Shown in pieces: positions 13,578 to 28,444 of a DNA stretch of 64,000 bases. The translations under genes were made by a program, and so were the position numbers. Under the pieces are notes generated by a model that worked only from the letters and a program-made list of their open reading frames with translations, was not told the DNA's origin and searched no databases. Origin of the DNA: Epiperipatus broadwayi (taxonomy: Eukaryota; Onychophora; Udeonychophora; Euonychophora; Peripatidae); contig JAQFVV010012441.1 in assembly GCA_028023455.1 (NCBI GenBank), forward strand, positions 5,441,492-5,505,491. The letters are read 5' to 3'. Every line of letters starts with the position of its first letter. Positions within the stretch are counted from its first letter, which is position 1.

Positions 13578-14085
13578 TACTGGATACCAGATGTAACTAT
13601 TGGTAAATACATTTGGATACATCTATCAACTGTAATATCTATATGCCTAACACGTTGCACATCAGATATAACTATTAGTAAATATACTTTGATATCTCTA
13701 TCAACTGTAAAATCTTCATGCCTACCATGTTGTGTGCCAGATATAACAAACAAAATGATTCTCATCATACACCCCCCTAATACCTATCATACCAATCACG
13801 TTAGTCACTAATCCGATCTTTAGCAGTGTGTAGTCCCACTACACATCGTGAATCCATGTTAGTCGCCAGATATAATGGATGAAACAATTAGCACTTGGAT
13901 ATAGCTATCAGATTCAACAATCATCTGGTTCAATCACAATGTATGACTAACACAAATTATTTATATGATGATACACCTATCTATCGAGCCCCAAACATTG
14001 CTAGTGCCAGATATAACGGACAGAATGATTACAACTAATCCCAAACATTGCTAACACCAGATGTAATGGGTGGTCAACTAACTTG
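13578..14085 (-). repeat. degenerate array of LTR-end/PBS-like motifs
   Basis: CCAGATATAAC or a close variant begins at about 13587, 13661, 13737, 13866, 14007 and 14057. On the minus strand this reads GTTATATCTGG, usually followed by C/GC and then AACATGG or AGCAATG. The first units form a ~75-base tandem repeat that also shares TATCAACTGTAA. The last two are a ~50-base repeat sharing CCAAACATTGCTA. TGGCG preceded by a T-rich end resembles an LTR 3' end joined to a tRNA primer-binding site, and the array sits where the leader of the Gag-like relic should be. Whether any copy was a working primer site is inference. Confidence 0.6.
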
Positions 14086-15099
<1,014 letters not shown>

Positions 15100-15589
15100 T
15101 ATAGAGAATCTTACTTCAATATTTATGTGGATAACCTGATGTGAAGCAGGTGGTATTACCTAAATTTTACTTATAATGAAAATATAAAAAATATCAAAAT
15201 GAATAATGTCCCCTTTTCTTCTTTGCTAATTCTGAAAAATGAGGCTTCAGCATCAGAGTATGAAAATACAACAGATAGTATAAATAAATAAAAAATAAAG
15301 AAATAAACAAAAATTTACAATATTGATTCTTTGATTAAAAATTGTAATTGATATAAAGTTCATAAAAATCATCATAATAGAAGTAGTAGTAGTTGATAAT
15401 TAGGCAAGTTGTTCTTCAAAGCAGTTTCACTTAGTAAATCATTTTCCTTAGCAAGGATAGATAGGTACAATGGTGTCTCCTGTAGTTGTGTTTAATGGTA
15501 AACATCTTGATCCTCATTTGATTCACCATAAAGTATTCCAATCCTTGTTTACTTTGGACTGCAGGCATCTTCTTGTGTGTTTACTAGAA

Positions 15590-15590
15590 A

Positions 15591-15675
<85 letters not shown>
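15590..15675. repeat. (TA)n microsatellite bordering repeat copy 2
   Basis: A pure TA run directly before the TAATGCAGCTGG start of the second ~1 kb repeat copy. Frames reading YIYIYI across it are artefacts. Confidence 0.97.
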
Positions 15676-15679
<4 letters not shown>

Positions 15680-16398
15680 GCAGCTGGCAGGAAATACCAT
15701 GACACACAATAGCATGTTTTGCTCTAGCCCATTTTCATATTAAAGTACAATTTAATAATTATTTATAATCATATATTTTTATTGAATAGTATTGAAGCGC
15801 TTACATTTATATATTAAGAAAACTATTTCATTTTTTTTCCTTTTCCAATTTCCATCATATTTAATTCTCGTTATTGTTTTTAAAAAGATTTAAAATATTC
15901 AAATTTACTCCAACAACTTTTAAAACACGATTTAATTATTTAAGAATTAATCAGTTATTCTTACTTCTTATTTTACTTTCTTTCTTTTGAATTTGATAAA
16001 CTTTTAGTTACAGCATTTGACTTTTAAAATGTTTATAATTTAACTAAAAGAAAAAGTAAAACTCCATTTTAGCATTCTAAATTTTATTTTTAATTGCTGT
16101 TTTTTGTTACAGGTGCTTTAACAATAAGAAGAATGATTTGTAAACTGTCTTTTGTTTTTATACATTTCATATGTGTAGATTTCTAGGAATGCTGATATCT
16201 TTAACTGCCTATTGTTTAAATATGTTTAGATTTATTATAAATAAAAAAAATAATAATACAATAAAATCAGTTTTATTTTCACACACATGTACACCCCAAC
16301 TTAACTTCAGGTCATCCCCAATTCATTTAACTATTAATTAATATTCAATTTTAAATTTAAAAAAATATATATACATTACAGTTTATTTAATCAAATAG

Positions 16399-16483
<85 letters not shown>

Positions 16484-16670
16484 ATTACTTTGTAAAGTAC
16501 TGATTGTATTTTATTTATTATAGCTTACTAATTTATTGTGTATTATATGAATATATGTAATAATAATAACAAACTAATAATCTTCCCATTATTAATATAA
16601 ATTTCAAATGGATTGGGTTCAATAAGTATGTTTGATCTTTTTAGGAATGTGTGCATTGTAAGCTATTCTT

Positions 16671-16673
<3 letters not shown>
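15676..16673. repeat. ~1 kb dispersed repeat, copy 2
   Basis: The same sequence as 4698-5713, same orientation, about 11 kb away. Differences are scattered substitutions, one-to-three-base indels and the length of the internal (TA)n. This copy has (TA)n on both sides (15590-15675 and 16674-16746), as though inserted into a TA microsatellite or as though TA runs grew at its ends. No protein is encoded. Confidence 0.8.
16401..16478. repeat. (TA)n microsatellite inside repeat copy 2
   Basis: The internal TA run of copy 2, shorter than its counterpart at 5418-5516. Confidence 0.97.

Positions 16674-16746
<73 letters not shown>
16674..16746. repeat. (TA)n microsatellite right of repeat copy 2
   Basis: A pure TA run beginning at the exact base where homology with copy 1 ends. 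Confidence 0.97.
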
Positions 16747-16749
<3 letters not shown>

Positions 16750-17039
16750 ACTTTTCTGAGGGTCACTTCATTATTGGCCAAGTGAGATAAAACTCAGAAA
16801 CTTTTAATTGGTCAATTGACAAACTCTTTGATAGAAATATTTTCATCTTTTAATATATATTAATTTTAGTTTCATTTTCAAAAAGTATAATAATTATTTG
16901 TAATGTTAGGAAAGTAAACGAAAGTTTTTTTCAAAAATATATTTTTATTTGTATTTAATAAAAATATTCAAAAGCGGAAAAATCAAAGAAAACATTATGA
17001 GCAAATTACTAGCAATGCAAGCACCATTTATTTCCCTCC

Positions 17040-17430
17040 CAGATTTACCATTACAATTTTTTTAAGAATTTTTTAGTAAAATCTTAGCGTTTTTCTAAAA
17101 ATAATTATATTTTCAGCATATTTTAACCAAAATACATTATGATATGTAAATAAATGCCAGAAAAATATTATAAAACATTAATCTTTGTTTGAAAATTAAA
17201 TAAACAGCTTGGGGCAATCTAAACTCTTGACAGGATGTCAAAATTATTGCTATCGCATTGTCAAAATTATTGCTATCGCTGATTTCTGTTTCAATTTACA
17301 ATCATGTAAAGTATACAATTTTTTAATAAAACCTTACTATTTTTGTAAAATAACTATATTTTCAGCAGTTTTTATGAAGATAATTTATAACATGTATGGA
17401 AAATAATTAAAAAAACAGTCTAAAACATAT
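17040..17430. repeat. old local duplication, ~255-base period
   Basis: A block at about 17055-17165 (TTTTTTAA, AAAATCTTA, TATATTTTCAGCA, then AAATA...TATGTAAATAA) returns in diverged form at 17310-17420. Between them a perfect ~23-base unit, TTGTCAAAATTATTGCTATC, is repeated in tandem at about 17236 and 17259. The frame at 17209-17406 is a by-product of this. Confidence 0.5.
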
Positions 17431-17467
17431 ATTTTCAGTGGTGAAAAAATATTTATCAGAATCATCA

Positions 17468-17504
17468 GCCAATAAGCATCGAGAATGGATAGCCCAACCA
17501 ATCA
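17468..17504. promoter_or_regulatory. paired CCAAT-type boxes
   Basis: AGCCAAT at 17468 and CCAATCA at 17498 lie 30 bases apart in a patch of slightly higher G+C. A similar pair in the opposite orientation is present at 54186-54232. Such pairs occur in metazoan promoters, but no gene can be seen on either side. Confidence 0.2.
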
Positions 17505-17733
17505 GCACTGACCTTTTTCTTTTGTTAAAGTTAAAACACTCCTAGTATTGATTTTTTCTTGTAAAATAATGCAAGAGAGGGCAACATCTTAGGGACTTTT
17601 TCTAAAGTTTCTAACAAGTATAAATATGTCACCATAGCTCAAAAAATGGCTGATTTAGAGTGATTCAAATCCTTTGACCAACAATGCATTGAACCCCATA
17701 TAAGGGTTAAAAGGGATGTGATTTTAACAACAG

Positions 17734-17904
<171 letters not shown>

Positions 17905-18119
17905 TGGTTCACATTAACTGAAAAAGACTGTTATATACTCAAGTATGCATCAACTTCATGTACCATGAGCAATTAATAATGGTATTATCCATTATTATAT
18001 CTCTGAGAGCTTCATTATATAGGTGAAATGCCTAAATAATTTAGTAAGAAGAATCAATAGATCTCTATAAAACAAAGTAATCTTTTAAAATATATAGAAA
18101 ATTGTATATAATTTTCATA

Positions 18120-18420
18120 AGAAATAAGAAAGACTGTTAAATGTTTTTATTAATCTTTCCAAAATGCAGCTTAGTGCCCCTTACTTTTCAGCATTTTCTG
18201 ACGTTTTCTTTGTCTCACAAAACAATGTAAAATATATGATAAAATGTTTATTATTTCTCAGAAAATAAAAAAAAATGGCTTTATTTGATAAATATTTGTG
18301 TTTATTATTGAAATAAATTTTAAATGTTCACATTTTGTTTCTGTAAATATTGAAAAAAATTAGACTGTAATCAAAATAAAGGAGTTAGATGTCACTTTCT
18401 AGAAAGATTATTTCCGGTTT
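18120..18420 (+). repeat. diverged dispersed repeat, copy 1
   Basis: It is collinear with about 35410-35660. Shared strings include TTAATCTTT, CATTCTGAC/CATTTTCTGAC, the identical string CTTTATTTGATAAATATTT, and TTAGA-TTTTAATCAAAA. Identity is modest, roughly seven bases in ten by eye, so this is an old family. Neither copy has a reading frame. Confidence 0.5.
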
Positions 18421-20204
18421 ATAAAATCAATAAAATATTTCTTAATTTTTATTATTTATAAACATTTGAAATGTATAATTATTTATTACTCATACATCAC
18501 ATCTAATGAATTATGCTTTAAATGTTTAAATTTTTTGAATATTTATTGCAAAATTAGAAAATTTTTTTTACTAGTAAATAAAGTAGTTTGTTTATGTAGT
18601 TTGTCTTCTAATTGCTTCAGGCCATATTTGTGTTAGCTGCTAATATAACATTATATTTTTGAAAATAAAGTATTTCAAGTCAAATTCATCATGCTATATA
18701 AAATAAAATAAATGTCTTGTTTAAATAAGTTATTAAATAATTTATATTCTTGATATCTAGTAAATATAGTGTAAATTATTTTTTAAAAATATCTAATTCG
18801 CAAATAAACAGATTTTTGCATTATTGGAAATTTCAGTGCCATAAAATACCAAATGTTTTACAGCCTTGTCAATATACAATGACTGAACATGTCAAGTAGG
18901 GGCTTATGTCTATTGTAAGAGTGGGAATTTTGAATTTCACACTTTTTTCAGGCAATTTTTATTATAATAAAATATATTGTTTCATATGCATTTTAACATA
19001 TAATACTTATGGAAAAATTCACCAGGGTTGAATTGGCCAAAAGATGAAATAATTAATCCCAATTGATTGAAAGGTTAAAGTATATAAACAAACAGCAGTT
19101 TGAAAAAGCTAAACAGTTTAATAATGTCATGTTATAGAGATAAGTATGATTTATTTAGAGAAGCAGTTGAATATAATGAAATGTAAAGTAAGAGAAGTTT
19201 AACTTTGACTTTCTGTTGTGTTATTCATTACTGTTTAATAGACAGTATCAATAATAGACTGCAAATAATATTGAATTTCAGGGAAAATTTTGTATATATT
19301 TTTAATAAATTCCAACTATGATGTATAAGTAATCTACCAATTCAAAACACACTTCAAACAGAAATCATAACAATTAATAACTGAATATAGTGATGCCCCT
19401 GTTCATATCACGGTTGAAATTAAAATATGAATAGAAATGTCATTAAATTAGCAATATTTATAGGCAATTTTTATAAAATATAATAGTAATAACGCAATAT
19501 GTACATTTCAGAAAAAATTAAATCATAAATAATATCTAGAATTTTTAAACATGAAATTAATTTATAATTAGGTACTACAGGTTTCATAATAATTAATATT
19601 TTTAAGTATAAGCTTACTTTTATGTATAAATGAATTTAAATTTAATTATTGTTTCTTTTAGATAAACATTTATTTTTTTATTGTCAAAACCATTTTCGCA
19701 AATATTTCCAATATTTATGTAACTATTTATTTATCAATAAAGTTTTTTTCTCCCCTTAATATGTGTATATTCTTTATTTGATATTTTTCCAGACTTACTT
19801 TTAAAATTTTATAAAGTTCTCTAATTAAAATTGCATTTTATCATTGTTATCGTTTTATAAATTTTAATTAATAACTTGATTTTTTTTTCTTCTAAGTTTT
19901 AATTACTAATGTTATTATAAAATGAAATAATCACAAAAACAAACTTAGCTTTGCATTCTGAGATATTGTCGGTATTTGTTCACTTAAGGGGAAAATCTAT
20001 TTTTATTTTGTACTATAATATAATTTCAGGCTTTCATTGATATTTAAGAAAAACAGTTAAGGATTTCATTAATTAGCAGCATTATTTATTTACTTTCAAA
20101 ACAAATACCTGTACGTTTATTCGTTTTTTTTTTTTATTTTACCTCTAAATCCGTTTTTCTACAGCTCTTAAAAAATATTAATTCCCTTAGCATTTAAAAG
20201 ACAT

Positions 20205-20212
<8 letters not shown>

Positions 20213-20239
<27 letters not shown>

Positions 20240-20240
20240 A
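20213..20240. repeat. compound (TA)n(TG)n microsatellite
   Basis: TA units pass directly into TG units. Confidence 0.95.
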
Positions 20241-21752
20241 TTGTGAGTCTAAGGAATTTCGTAATAATTGATATGAAAATGATTTATTAAATTCAAATAA
20301 AACTTGGAAAATTATCAGATAATTAACGCTTAAAGTTTTTTTAGGCAGCTAATTTGTAATCAAGACAGATATAATCAATTGTTAGCAGTTAATAGATAAT
20401 AATTGTACAATAAAAATTTGAAGCTAATTTACAAAAATAACTGTTTAGTTTTGATTTTTTTTTATGGAAAGATGCTGGAGAATTATTTATTTAACAGCAA
20501 TCTATCTTAAGATTGGTTTTTTTTATTTTATCTTTATCGTATGTCTTTTCATTTTTTCAGTAATCGGAAATTTTTTGAACTTATTCGTAAATATTTCATC
20601 AGCTATAATAATCATTCACATACATACATGAATATCACAACTCCAAAAAAAAAAAAAAAAAGGAAACCTCATATACTAAAGACGAGCTTTGCAATAAATG
20701 CAAAACCTAATCATTGAAAATAAATATGTTCATGTATAAAATATCATATTCATTGCTCGTGCTTTCAATATTTCTCGCTGTAATCTTTTTATCTTCTGCA
20801 ACAAACTTTACTTTCAAAATGAATTCGATATTTTGTCTAACTTTTAAGACTATAGAGACAATTTAAGTTCCGAAACATAAAAAAGACAACAAAATGTCTT
20901 CTCTAACCAAATCTTTTCTAGTAATTATTTTGCTTTGAAATAATGCACTGGTGAAATTCCAATATAAGGTCTTCCATTTATTCCAGTTTTGGCAACTTCC
21001 GGTGCTCAAACTTTTTATGAAATCCAAAGTAGTAGATCCATTGACTATTTATTGACATTTATCAAAGTTTTTAATGTTTGCTAGAAAGACGTTTTTGTTG
21101 TAATAATTTATATAATGTTTTGCAAATGTTCTATCTCTTATACGCTTTTATATAATTATATTTTACATTAGTAAAATTTAAGGTGGAAAATAAATCGCGA
21201 AAATTTTCTCTCTACTATTATAATATTCTCACACTTAACCATTAGGGATTTAAAAAAAACATTAAAAATGTAATTCTTAATTATTATAGAAAAACAAAAT
21301 GATAAATGAAATTAGATTTGATCAAGTTACAGAAAATAATTAAAAAATAATATAAAATATTCTTTAGCACAAATCTACATTACAAAATAAAATTTTAAAA
21401 ACATATTATATGATTTAATACAAAAATATTAAAAATAACTAAAACAAATCGGGAAAATATGAAAAAAATGATTTTTAAATATACATTCACCTTCTAGCCT
21501 TCTCTATCAATCACAGATAAGAACAAAATTATTGATCTGTGAAACAAAAATATATCCACAAATATTACATGTTGATTCCTTATAATATCTATTTATATAA
21601 CAATTTATAATAATATAGGGTAACTTCTCTTTGCAATAACTTATGTATAAAATAATTCAACACATTTATTAAATATTGCTCTCTATTGTATTATGTTAAC
21701 ATTCTCTAAAATGTTTTTGAGATAATCTATACATTATATATGAAGAACAAAA

Positions 21753-21940
21753 AAACACAAGTTAAAAACTTGCATAAGCTTGTATTTATGACAATAGATG
21801 GCGTTATACCAAAAACACCTTCAAGCGTTTGTTTACATAAACGTCAGAGCGAGTATTTCACTATCTCTAACTTAATTTCCACCTTCATATCATGATTTCA
21901 AGCTATTTGCTATCGTCAGTATTGCTGTGTATTTTTTTTC
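21753..21940 (+). repeat. foldback-family repeat, solo partial copy
   Basis: It is homologous to the left part of the foldback at 32478-32974. It begins AACACAAGTTA, passes through AATAGATGG (core CTAGATGGAGCTTTACCA at 32516) and continues with GTTTGTTTACATAAACG, TATCTCTAACTTAATTTCCA and a GCTATTTG-GTCAGTA string. The right arm is not present, so this is a truncated or solo copy. It is non-coding. Confidence 0.65.
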
Positions 21941-24900
21941 TTTCTGATGAAAACCAGTCCTCTGGTTGAAATATAATATTATTTATTGGATTTATAAGTC
22001 TTTTTTTGTTTATATATATTCAAATTCATCATAAAATATTTATTTTGGGTGCCGATTGTCATTCTTTAGTATTACAATCTTTAATACAATGAAGATACAT
22101 TTCTGCAATAGTGAATTTCATAAATTTACTTTCACAGTGACACAAATGTATTGTTTATGTTTTTAATCTTGTCATCTTTATTTTAAAAGTCTATGAAAAA
22201 TGAAATTTTTAACATCTTTATATGTTACAGAAAGAAAGAGCTCATTTATCATGAAAATTTGGTCAGAACATAACTTCATATACAATTGATTTATTTGAAG
22301 CAATTATAAAACTGTGATTCAAAATATCCTATGCCAATTCAAAAATTGTATGTTGACTCACTGCAGTAAATATTTAAATCTTTCCTATTAATATAAAAAT
22401 TATTAAGATATTTAAACTTGACATACTTTTTTAAACATATGATAATCGCTCAAGATAAGAAGATGCTAAATTATTTTCATTCATTACAGTATAACATTTT
22501 TTTAGTCTTTTATAACATTAATTATTATATCAGTCTTTTAGACTACACTATTGCATTAAACGCAGTATGAAGATCAACAATAGAACAATTATCACTCTAT
22601 GTAAATCTGTACGGAATCCAGGCAAATATAGATTTTGCAGATTTTCCCATTTAATTAATTCAAATTAAAAAGTCCATATCAAAACTGTATCCCTACTATA
22701 ATATCTGGTTCATGAATTCATTAAAATATCATCAAAATGAATTAAATGGAATTATTGCATATCTTTATTTAATACCTGTTTTTATTTTGAATACCTCAAA
22801 ATTTTATCCTCTCATTTTGTCATATAATTGTTATTTCTTATTAAAAACACCACAACTAATTGCAAACATTGTCACAAGTCAGGGTAAATAATTGAGTCAA
22901 ATATCTTCCCACATCAATAAAAAAATTCATTTATGGAAATTATTTTTCTGAAAAAAATGTCCCCAATTCATTTCAATTATTATTCTCATTTTCTGAATCG
23001 GCAACAATTTAGGCAATAATTTGTCTGTGGTTGGAAGTAAATTACTTAACAAAATATTACAAGGTTTCATAATGAATAACAATATTTCACTATAATTTCT
23101 TCAATTTTTAAACCTTTTTGATTTTTATAAATTGAACAGTAAAAGCATACTTAGGATCATATGACACAATTCTATTATGGGTTTAGAATCTATTCCATAA
23201 TTTGAAATTAATATATAATTAATAATTTTAATCTTTTTCTTGGTGTCTATATAACAATATGCCAAAGAGATATTTTATTACATATGTCATGAAAAACTGT
23301 CATCTTAATTTTTTTAACATTATTTGAATAGTAATCAAAATCATCTCTCATCACTTCAAAATACCATCAAAATCCTATAAAGTAAATTCTAATATATGTG
23401 TATTTCATATGATTATGATTGCAAATACCTTGAATAAATAAAAAAAAAAAAACAATTAGCGAAAAATTAATCGGAAATCAATTCTAAGTTTTTTTATTAG
23501 TTGCTGAACATATGTCTTTAAACCTCCATGTCGTTCGTGAAACTTCACAGAGTATTTGTTATTCACTCAAATAAAAAATGCCTCATATTTTGTTTAAAAA
23601 TAACTAAAATAATTTTTAAGGAATCCCTCAGGATTTTTATTTTTAGTATACCCAAAAATACACAGCTTACAAGAAGTATATGCCTTAATAGCTTAACTAT
23701 TATGATAGTCCAAATACATGTTTTAATGATCAATATGAAAAACATAAATGTTTTAAAACATAAATGTTTTAGGATTGAATCTTATTTTAAAATTTATATC
23801 AATACATTTGCAATAAGCCTATTTTTACTACAACTGTCCTATCAACTTTAAAATATCCTATTGATATTTGTTATTTAATGCTAGCTATTCACATACAGTA
23901 AATATTATTAATGTGTTAGAGTAATTAATGTCATGTGTGTATATACACAACTTTTTATTCATGACCTTACTTACTAAATATATGATAGTGAAAACTATAT
24001 AGAGCAAATATCAATAATGGAAGATATTTCTGAGTTTATGGAACTGATACAATATTTCCCAGAACTTTGAGCCAAATTGTGCATTTCTTCTCAGTATGTG
24101 CTTTATTTATATTAAAAATTATCTTGTAATATTATTGTTATAATACCACTGCCCTACAAGAAATCAAAACTTTTAAGTTGTAACCTGTCTGAATGTAATG
24201 CATTGATAATATGGGGACAAATATTCTACCAGTTTTATTATCATTAGTCTGCACTGATATATCTTGAAATTACATAAATCAATATGTCAGTTTAATCCTA
24301 AAAAAACAAATACAATGACATGATCTTGCATTATGTCAATATCTTAATTATAAGAGCTATTCTTCCATCAGGTTGTAAATGAAGTTTGGAGATTCCATGC
24401 TTTAAAATTTAGGGAAAGTATATAACATTAAGTTAGAAATTATTACATGTATTTAACCTTAGTTATAGAACAATTTTTATTAAATATTAAATATATCTAT
24501 TAATTTTGCAAACTTAATAATTTTTTCCTTAATCATTACTTTATTTCATTCATTATACCTTTAAAAATTAATATCATTACAACTTTAATTCATATACGTA
24601 TCTGTTGACATTTAAACAAATTCGTCAATGGTTTCTTACATACATTTTCACAGAATTCCGAATTAGGTTTCTTAACTTCTCTAAATGATCTGTTTTTGTT
24701 ATAGTAAACAATGTCTTGAAAAGCTGAGTTCTTTTACGTTTAAAACCCAACATTATTTTTTATATATTTAGCAATCTGATAAACTTAAATTAAAAATATG
24801 TGGTAGTTGTTTAAAGCTAACAAAGGTTGTGGACCTTTGATTCAATAAATTACTATATCTCTAACCGATTTTTAAGTCTTCTATAATTTGACTAATTATA

Positions 24901-24970
24901 TTTCTGAATAATGTGTATTGTTTATTTAATAGTAGATTTTATTATTTGACAAAATAAAAGAAAAAAAATA
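21941..24970. other. A+T-rich DNA without recognised genes
   Basis: The longest open frame (23528-23851, plus) is rich in I, K, F and L, has no domain, and contains a small direct duplication of AAACATAAATGTTTTA. I regard it as chance. Nothing else was recognised. Confidence 0.6.
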
Positions 24971-24974
24971 TGAC

Positions 24975-27545
24975 TTACAATTTAAATGTGATTATATGCT
25001 GGACTATTTTCATATTCTATCATTCATTGTTGAATGACTAGAAAACTTTAAACCTTTTTTTTTTTTTCAAATTAAAAACAATATTTAGTCATTGTATGTT
25101 ATTACTAAAGTTGTTTGTATTTGGTCAAGATTAAACAAAGTTTAACGTTGAAAATCTTGGTACATAGTTTCTTGAATAAATGTAATACAGATAAATATAC
25201 ACAAAAACATATGTATAAGTTAAGCTTAAAATCTGTGACATTAGCAATTTTTGCCTAGTGCACCTTTGAATAAGTTATATTAGTTATAATCGTGGCAATT
25301 AATGGAAGAGGGAAAGATTGCAGAATTTATGAGAGAAAACGTGAATGGATGATTATCATACTTGAATGGCTAATTATTAGTTAAAATAGGACATTTTAGC
25401 AAGGGGTATGCAGGTTGTCTTTCCTGTTAAGTGTGTTATTATCTCTTGCGATGTGTCAAACCTTAATTTTAAGGCACATAATGGTAGCAGATGGCAGGCT
25501 TGAAGAGGTGGCCATAAGTGGATTGATGTTTATAAAAATTGATTTGTATCCAATTAGGTTTGAGAGTGATTGTATATGTACTGGTTGTTGTTCTAATTAC
25601 ATAGTTAAGTTGACCTTCGATTCACCATAATATTTTGTGTGGAAGTTCATGTAAGAGCATGTGACCTTGTATACAATTCATGATTTCTGGTTTGGGAAGA
25701 ATGTCTTATGTGTGGTTAATTAGTCAGTTCCAAGATAGAGCAATTTGGTGAATTGCAGAGCAAATTTTAATAAGGCAGAATAATTTTATGAATGTATAAT
25801 AATGAAGACCAAGCTTTATTATCATCTTCTGGGGGTGGGTGTCTATGCTCAAAATCAAAAAATTAACAGTTTAACTTAAGATTTTATTTTGTAATCAATG
25901 TTGTGCAAGTCTGAGAGATAAGAGCTGATGTTTTTTTTTTATCTGATTTTAACTTACACAGATGATAATTGTGGTATAAAAAGCTTATAAACCTGTGAGC
26001 TTGTGCAATTTTGGAGTGAAGGATTCATGGCATGTGTCACCATGGATGTTGGTAAGCTTAATGAAATTTTATAATTAAGATGGGTAGTTCCTCACTGAAT
26101 ATAGAAGTGAAGGAACTTGATGCCTTGGTGGCTATCTTCTTATTCTTGGGTCCATGTTAAGAACAATGTCTGCAAAATGGAAGTTTCTATGTTATCGATT
26201 TATGCATTAGATATGAAAATAATTTCATTGTAAATGTAGTATACATATAGGATGGAAGTGTCAGCTTCATTTAACAACACCTTTTACAAAATGTATGACG
26301 GTTTGGCATATGGGCCTCCCTATTAGAAGGATTACCCCAAGCCTCATTTGCAACCAATATGAAAAAGATGTATTACCTCAATAACTTGATTCTTACTCTT
26401 CCATACTATAGTGCTGTGTTTCTAATGCCAAAATCAACAGCATACAATCTGTCTTCTCACACACACCATTCTTATCATGAACCCCAGAAAATGAAAAATT
26501 CCAAGGCATCAAGTTTCTTAACCTTTACATTTAATGAGTAACTATACATTTTAATTATAAAATGCTCCTTAAGCTTATCAATGTCTGTGGCATCATAGAT
26601 TCTAATTCTTCAATCCACTATCCCATAAGCTTGCTGGTTTATAAGCTGTTTTATACCACAATCATAATTTGTGCAAGTTTGAATGAGAAAAAAAATAACA
26701 TTGACCTTACCTCTCAAACAATCACAACATTGCAAAATCTAAACTCAAACTGTTAAAAATTAGCTTAGAAGATCCTCCCTCAGAAGCATCTAAAAATCAT
26801 GGTCTTTATTATCCTACACTCCTAGAATTACTCTGTACTACTAAAATTTGCTCTGCAACTTACCAAATTTTTCTATGCCATCTTCCCCCTCTGAACTGAC
26901 TAATTAACCACACAAAAGATATTCTCCATCAAACCAGAAATCTTAAATTGTATATAAGGTCACATGCCATTGCATCTACTGACACACCGTGTATCGTGGT
27001 GAATCAAAGGTCAACTTGTTTCTTCAATTAGCACAACACCCGTATATATACAACAATTCTCAACCCTAAACAGATACCAAATCAATTTTTATGAACACCA
27101 AACCAACCTTTGAGCCTACATCTGCAATTATAAGATGCCTAGAGAGCAATGATTTCAAGTATAAACTGAAAGAAGTCTGTTACATCACAAAAGAAAAGAA
27201 TGCACTTAACAAAAATATTCCTGTGCTTCAATTTCTAAAATGTAGCCTACTTAAGCTAATAATTAGCCATTCAATTATGCTAATCATTAATTCATATTTG
27301 TTTTAATAAACCCTGCAATCTTTTCCCCTCTGCAAGTTGTCACAACTATAACTAATATTAGTTTAAAGTGCACCAGTCAAATATTGCTAACTTCATAGAG
27401 TTTAAGCTTATCTTGTAAACAATTTTGCATAAATTTATCCACATTAAATAAAATTTATTTTTAGACATTCTACATATAATGATAGATAATAAAATAGTCC
27501 AACATATTACTACATATAAACTACATTTAAAATACCACAATCACA
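24975..27545. repeat. large imperfect palindrome, ~1.25 kb arms
   Basis: The left arm (about 24975-26260) reads as the diverged reverse complement of the right arm (about 26290-27545) along nearly its whole length. Matching anchors, left versus right-complement, include GGACTATTTTC/GGACTATTTTAT, AAGATTGCAG in both, TTGAATGGCTAATTATTAG in both, AAAAATTGATTTG in both, GTGTGGTTAATTAGTCAGTT in both, ATTGTGGTATAAAA, and ACTTGATGCCTTGG in both. Identity is about 70-80 per cent by eye, with small indels and almost no spacer near 26260-26290. No transposase or RT is encoded, and the small frames (25415-25630, 26359-26756, 27091-27306) are not conserved between arms. A transcript through it would fold into a long hairpin. 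Confidence 0.85.
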
Positions 27546-27872
27546 AACCTTTAGGCAACAGACCTAAAATTATTTATAAAAATGATTATTTATTTTTTCA
27601 ATTTTCTTTTCATATTGATTATATTTATGGTCAAAATGTATGTAAATAACAAGTCACATTATTAATGTACTTATTTTTAAAACCTTATCATTGTTTACAG
27701 TGTTGACTATGCAAAATACATGACAGAAAACTATATTATGTTATTAGGATATTAATATACAAGTAACCGAACTGTTTGCATGTTTCTTTCAATGTTAGCA
27801 TATTGTTTAAATAAATATTGAAATCTATAAAAAAAATTGTTTTTTTTTTGCATATGCATATATAATTCATTT
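27546..27872. other. A+T-rich spacer
   Basis: Unassigned sequence between the palindrome and the GATA tract, with a poly-T run near 27840. No feature is visible. Confidence 0.6.
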
Positions 27873-28299
<427 letters not shown>

Positions 28300-28444
28300 T
28301 TCACTAGAATAAAAACTACAAAATTTTAAAAAATGCCTATATAAAATTAAAGATTAAAATTCTTTGTTATGGCCAGCTTCGGCAATAGACAGCTTTGGCG
28401 TATTCTGTCATCTTAAGTAGCAATACATTAATATTTAAATATTA

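Larger units (their letters stand above)
17905..21750. other. A+T-rich DNA without recognised genes
   Basis: No coding sequence was recognised. The stretch includes the diverged dispersed repeat at 18120-18420, a compound (TA)n(TG)n at 20213-20240 and a short poly-A at 20645-20660. Confidence 0.6.

Noticed and set aside
13578-14085. CRISPR-like array of spaced repeats
   Set aside because: Repeats are degenerate, spacings are irregular (43-145 bases), there are no cas genes, and the DNA is eukaryotic. The motif fits a retroelement leader better.
23528-23851. 107-residue frame that could be a membrane protein
   Set aside because: Composition follows A+T bias, there is no motif, a small DNA duplication lies inside it, and nothing around it supports a gene.
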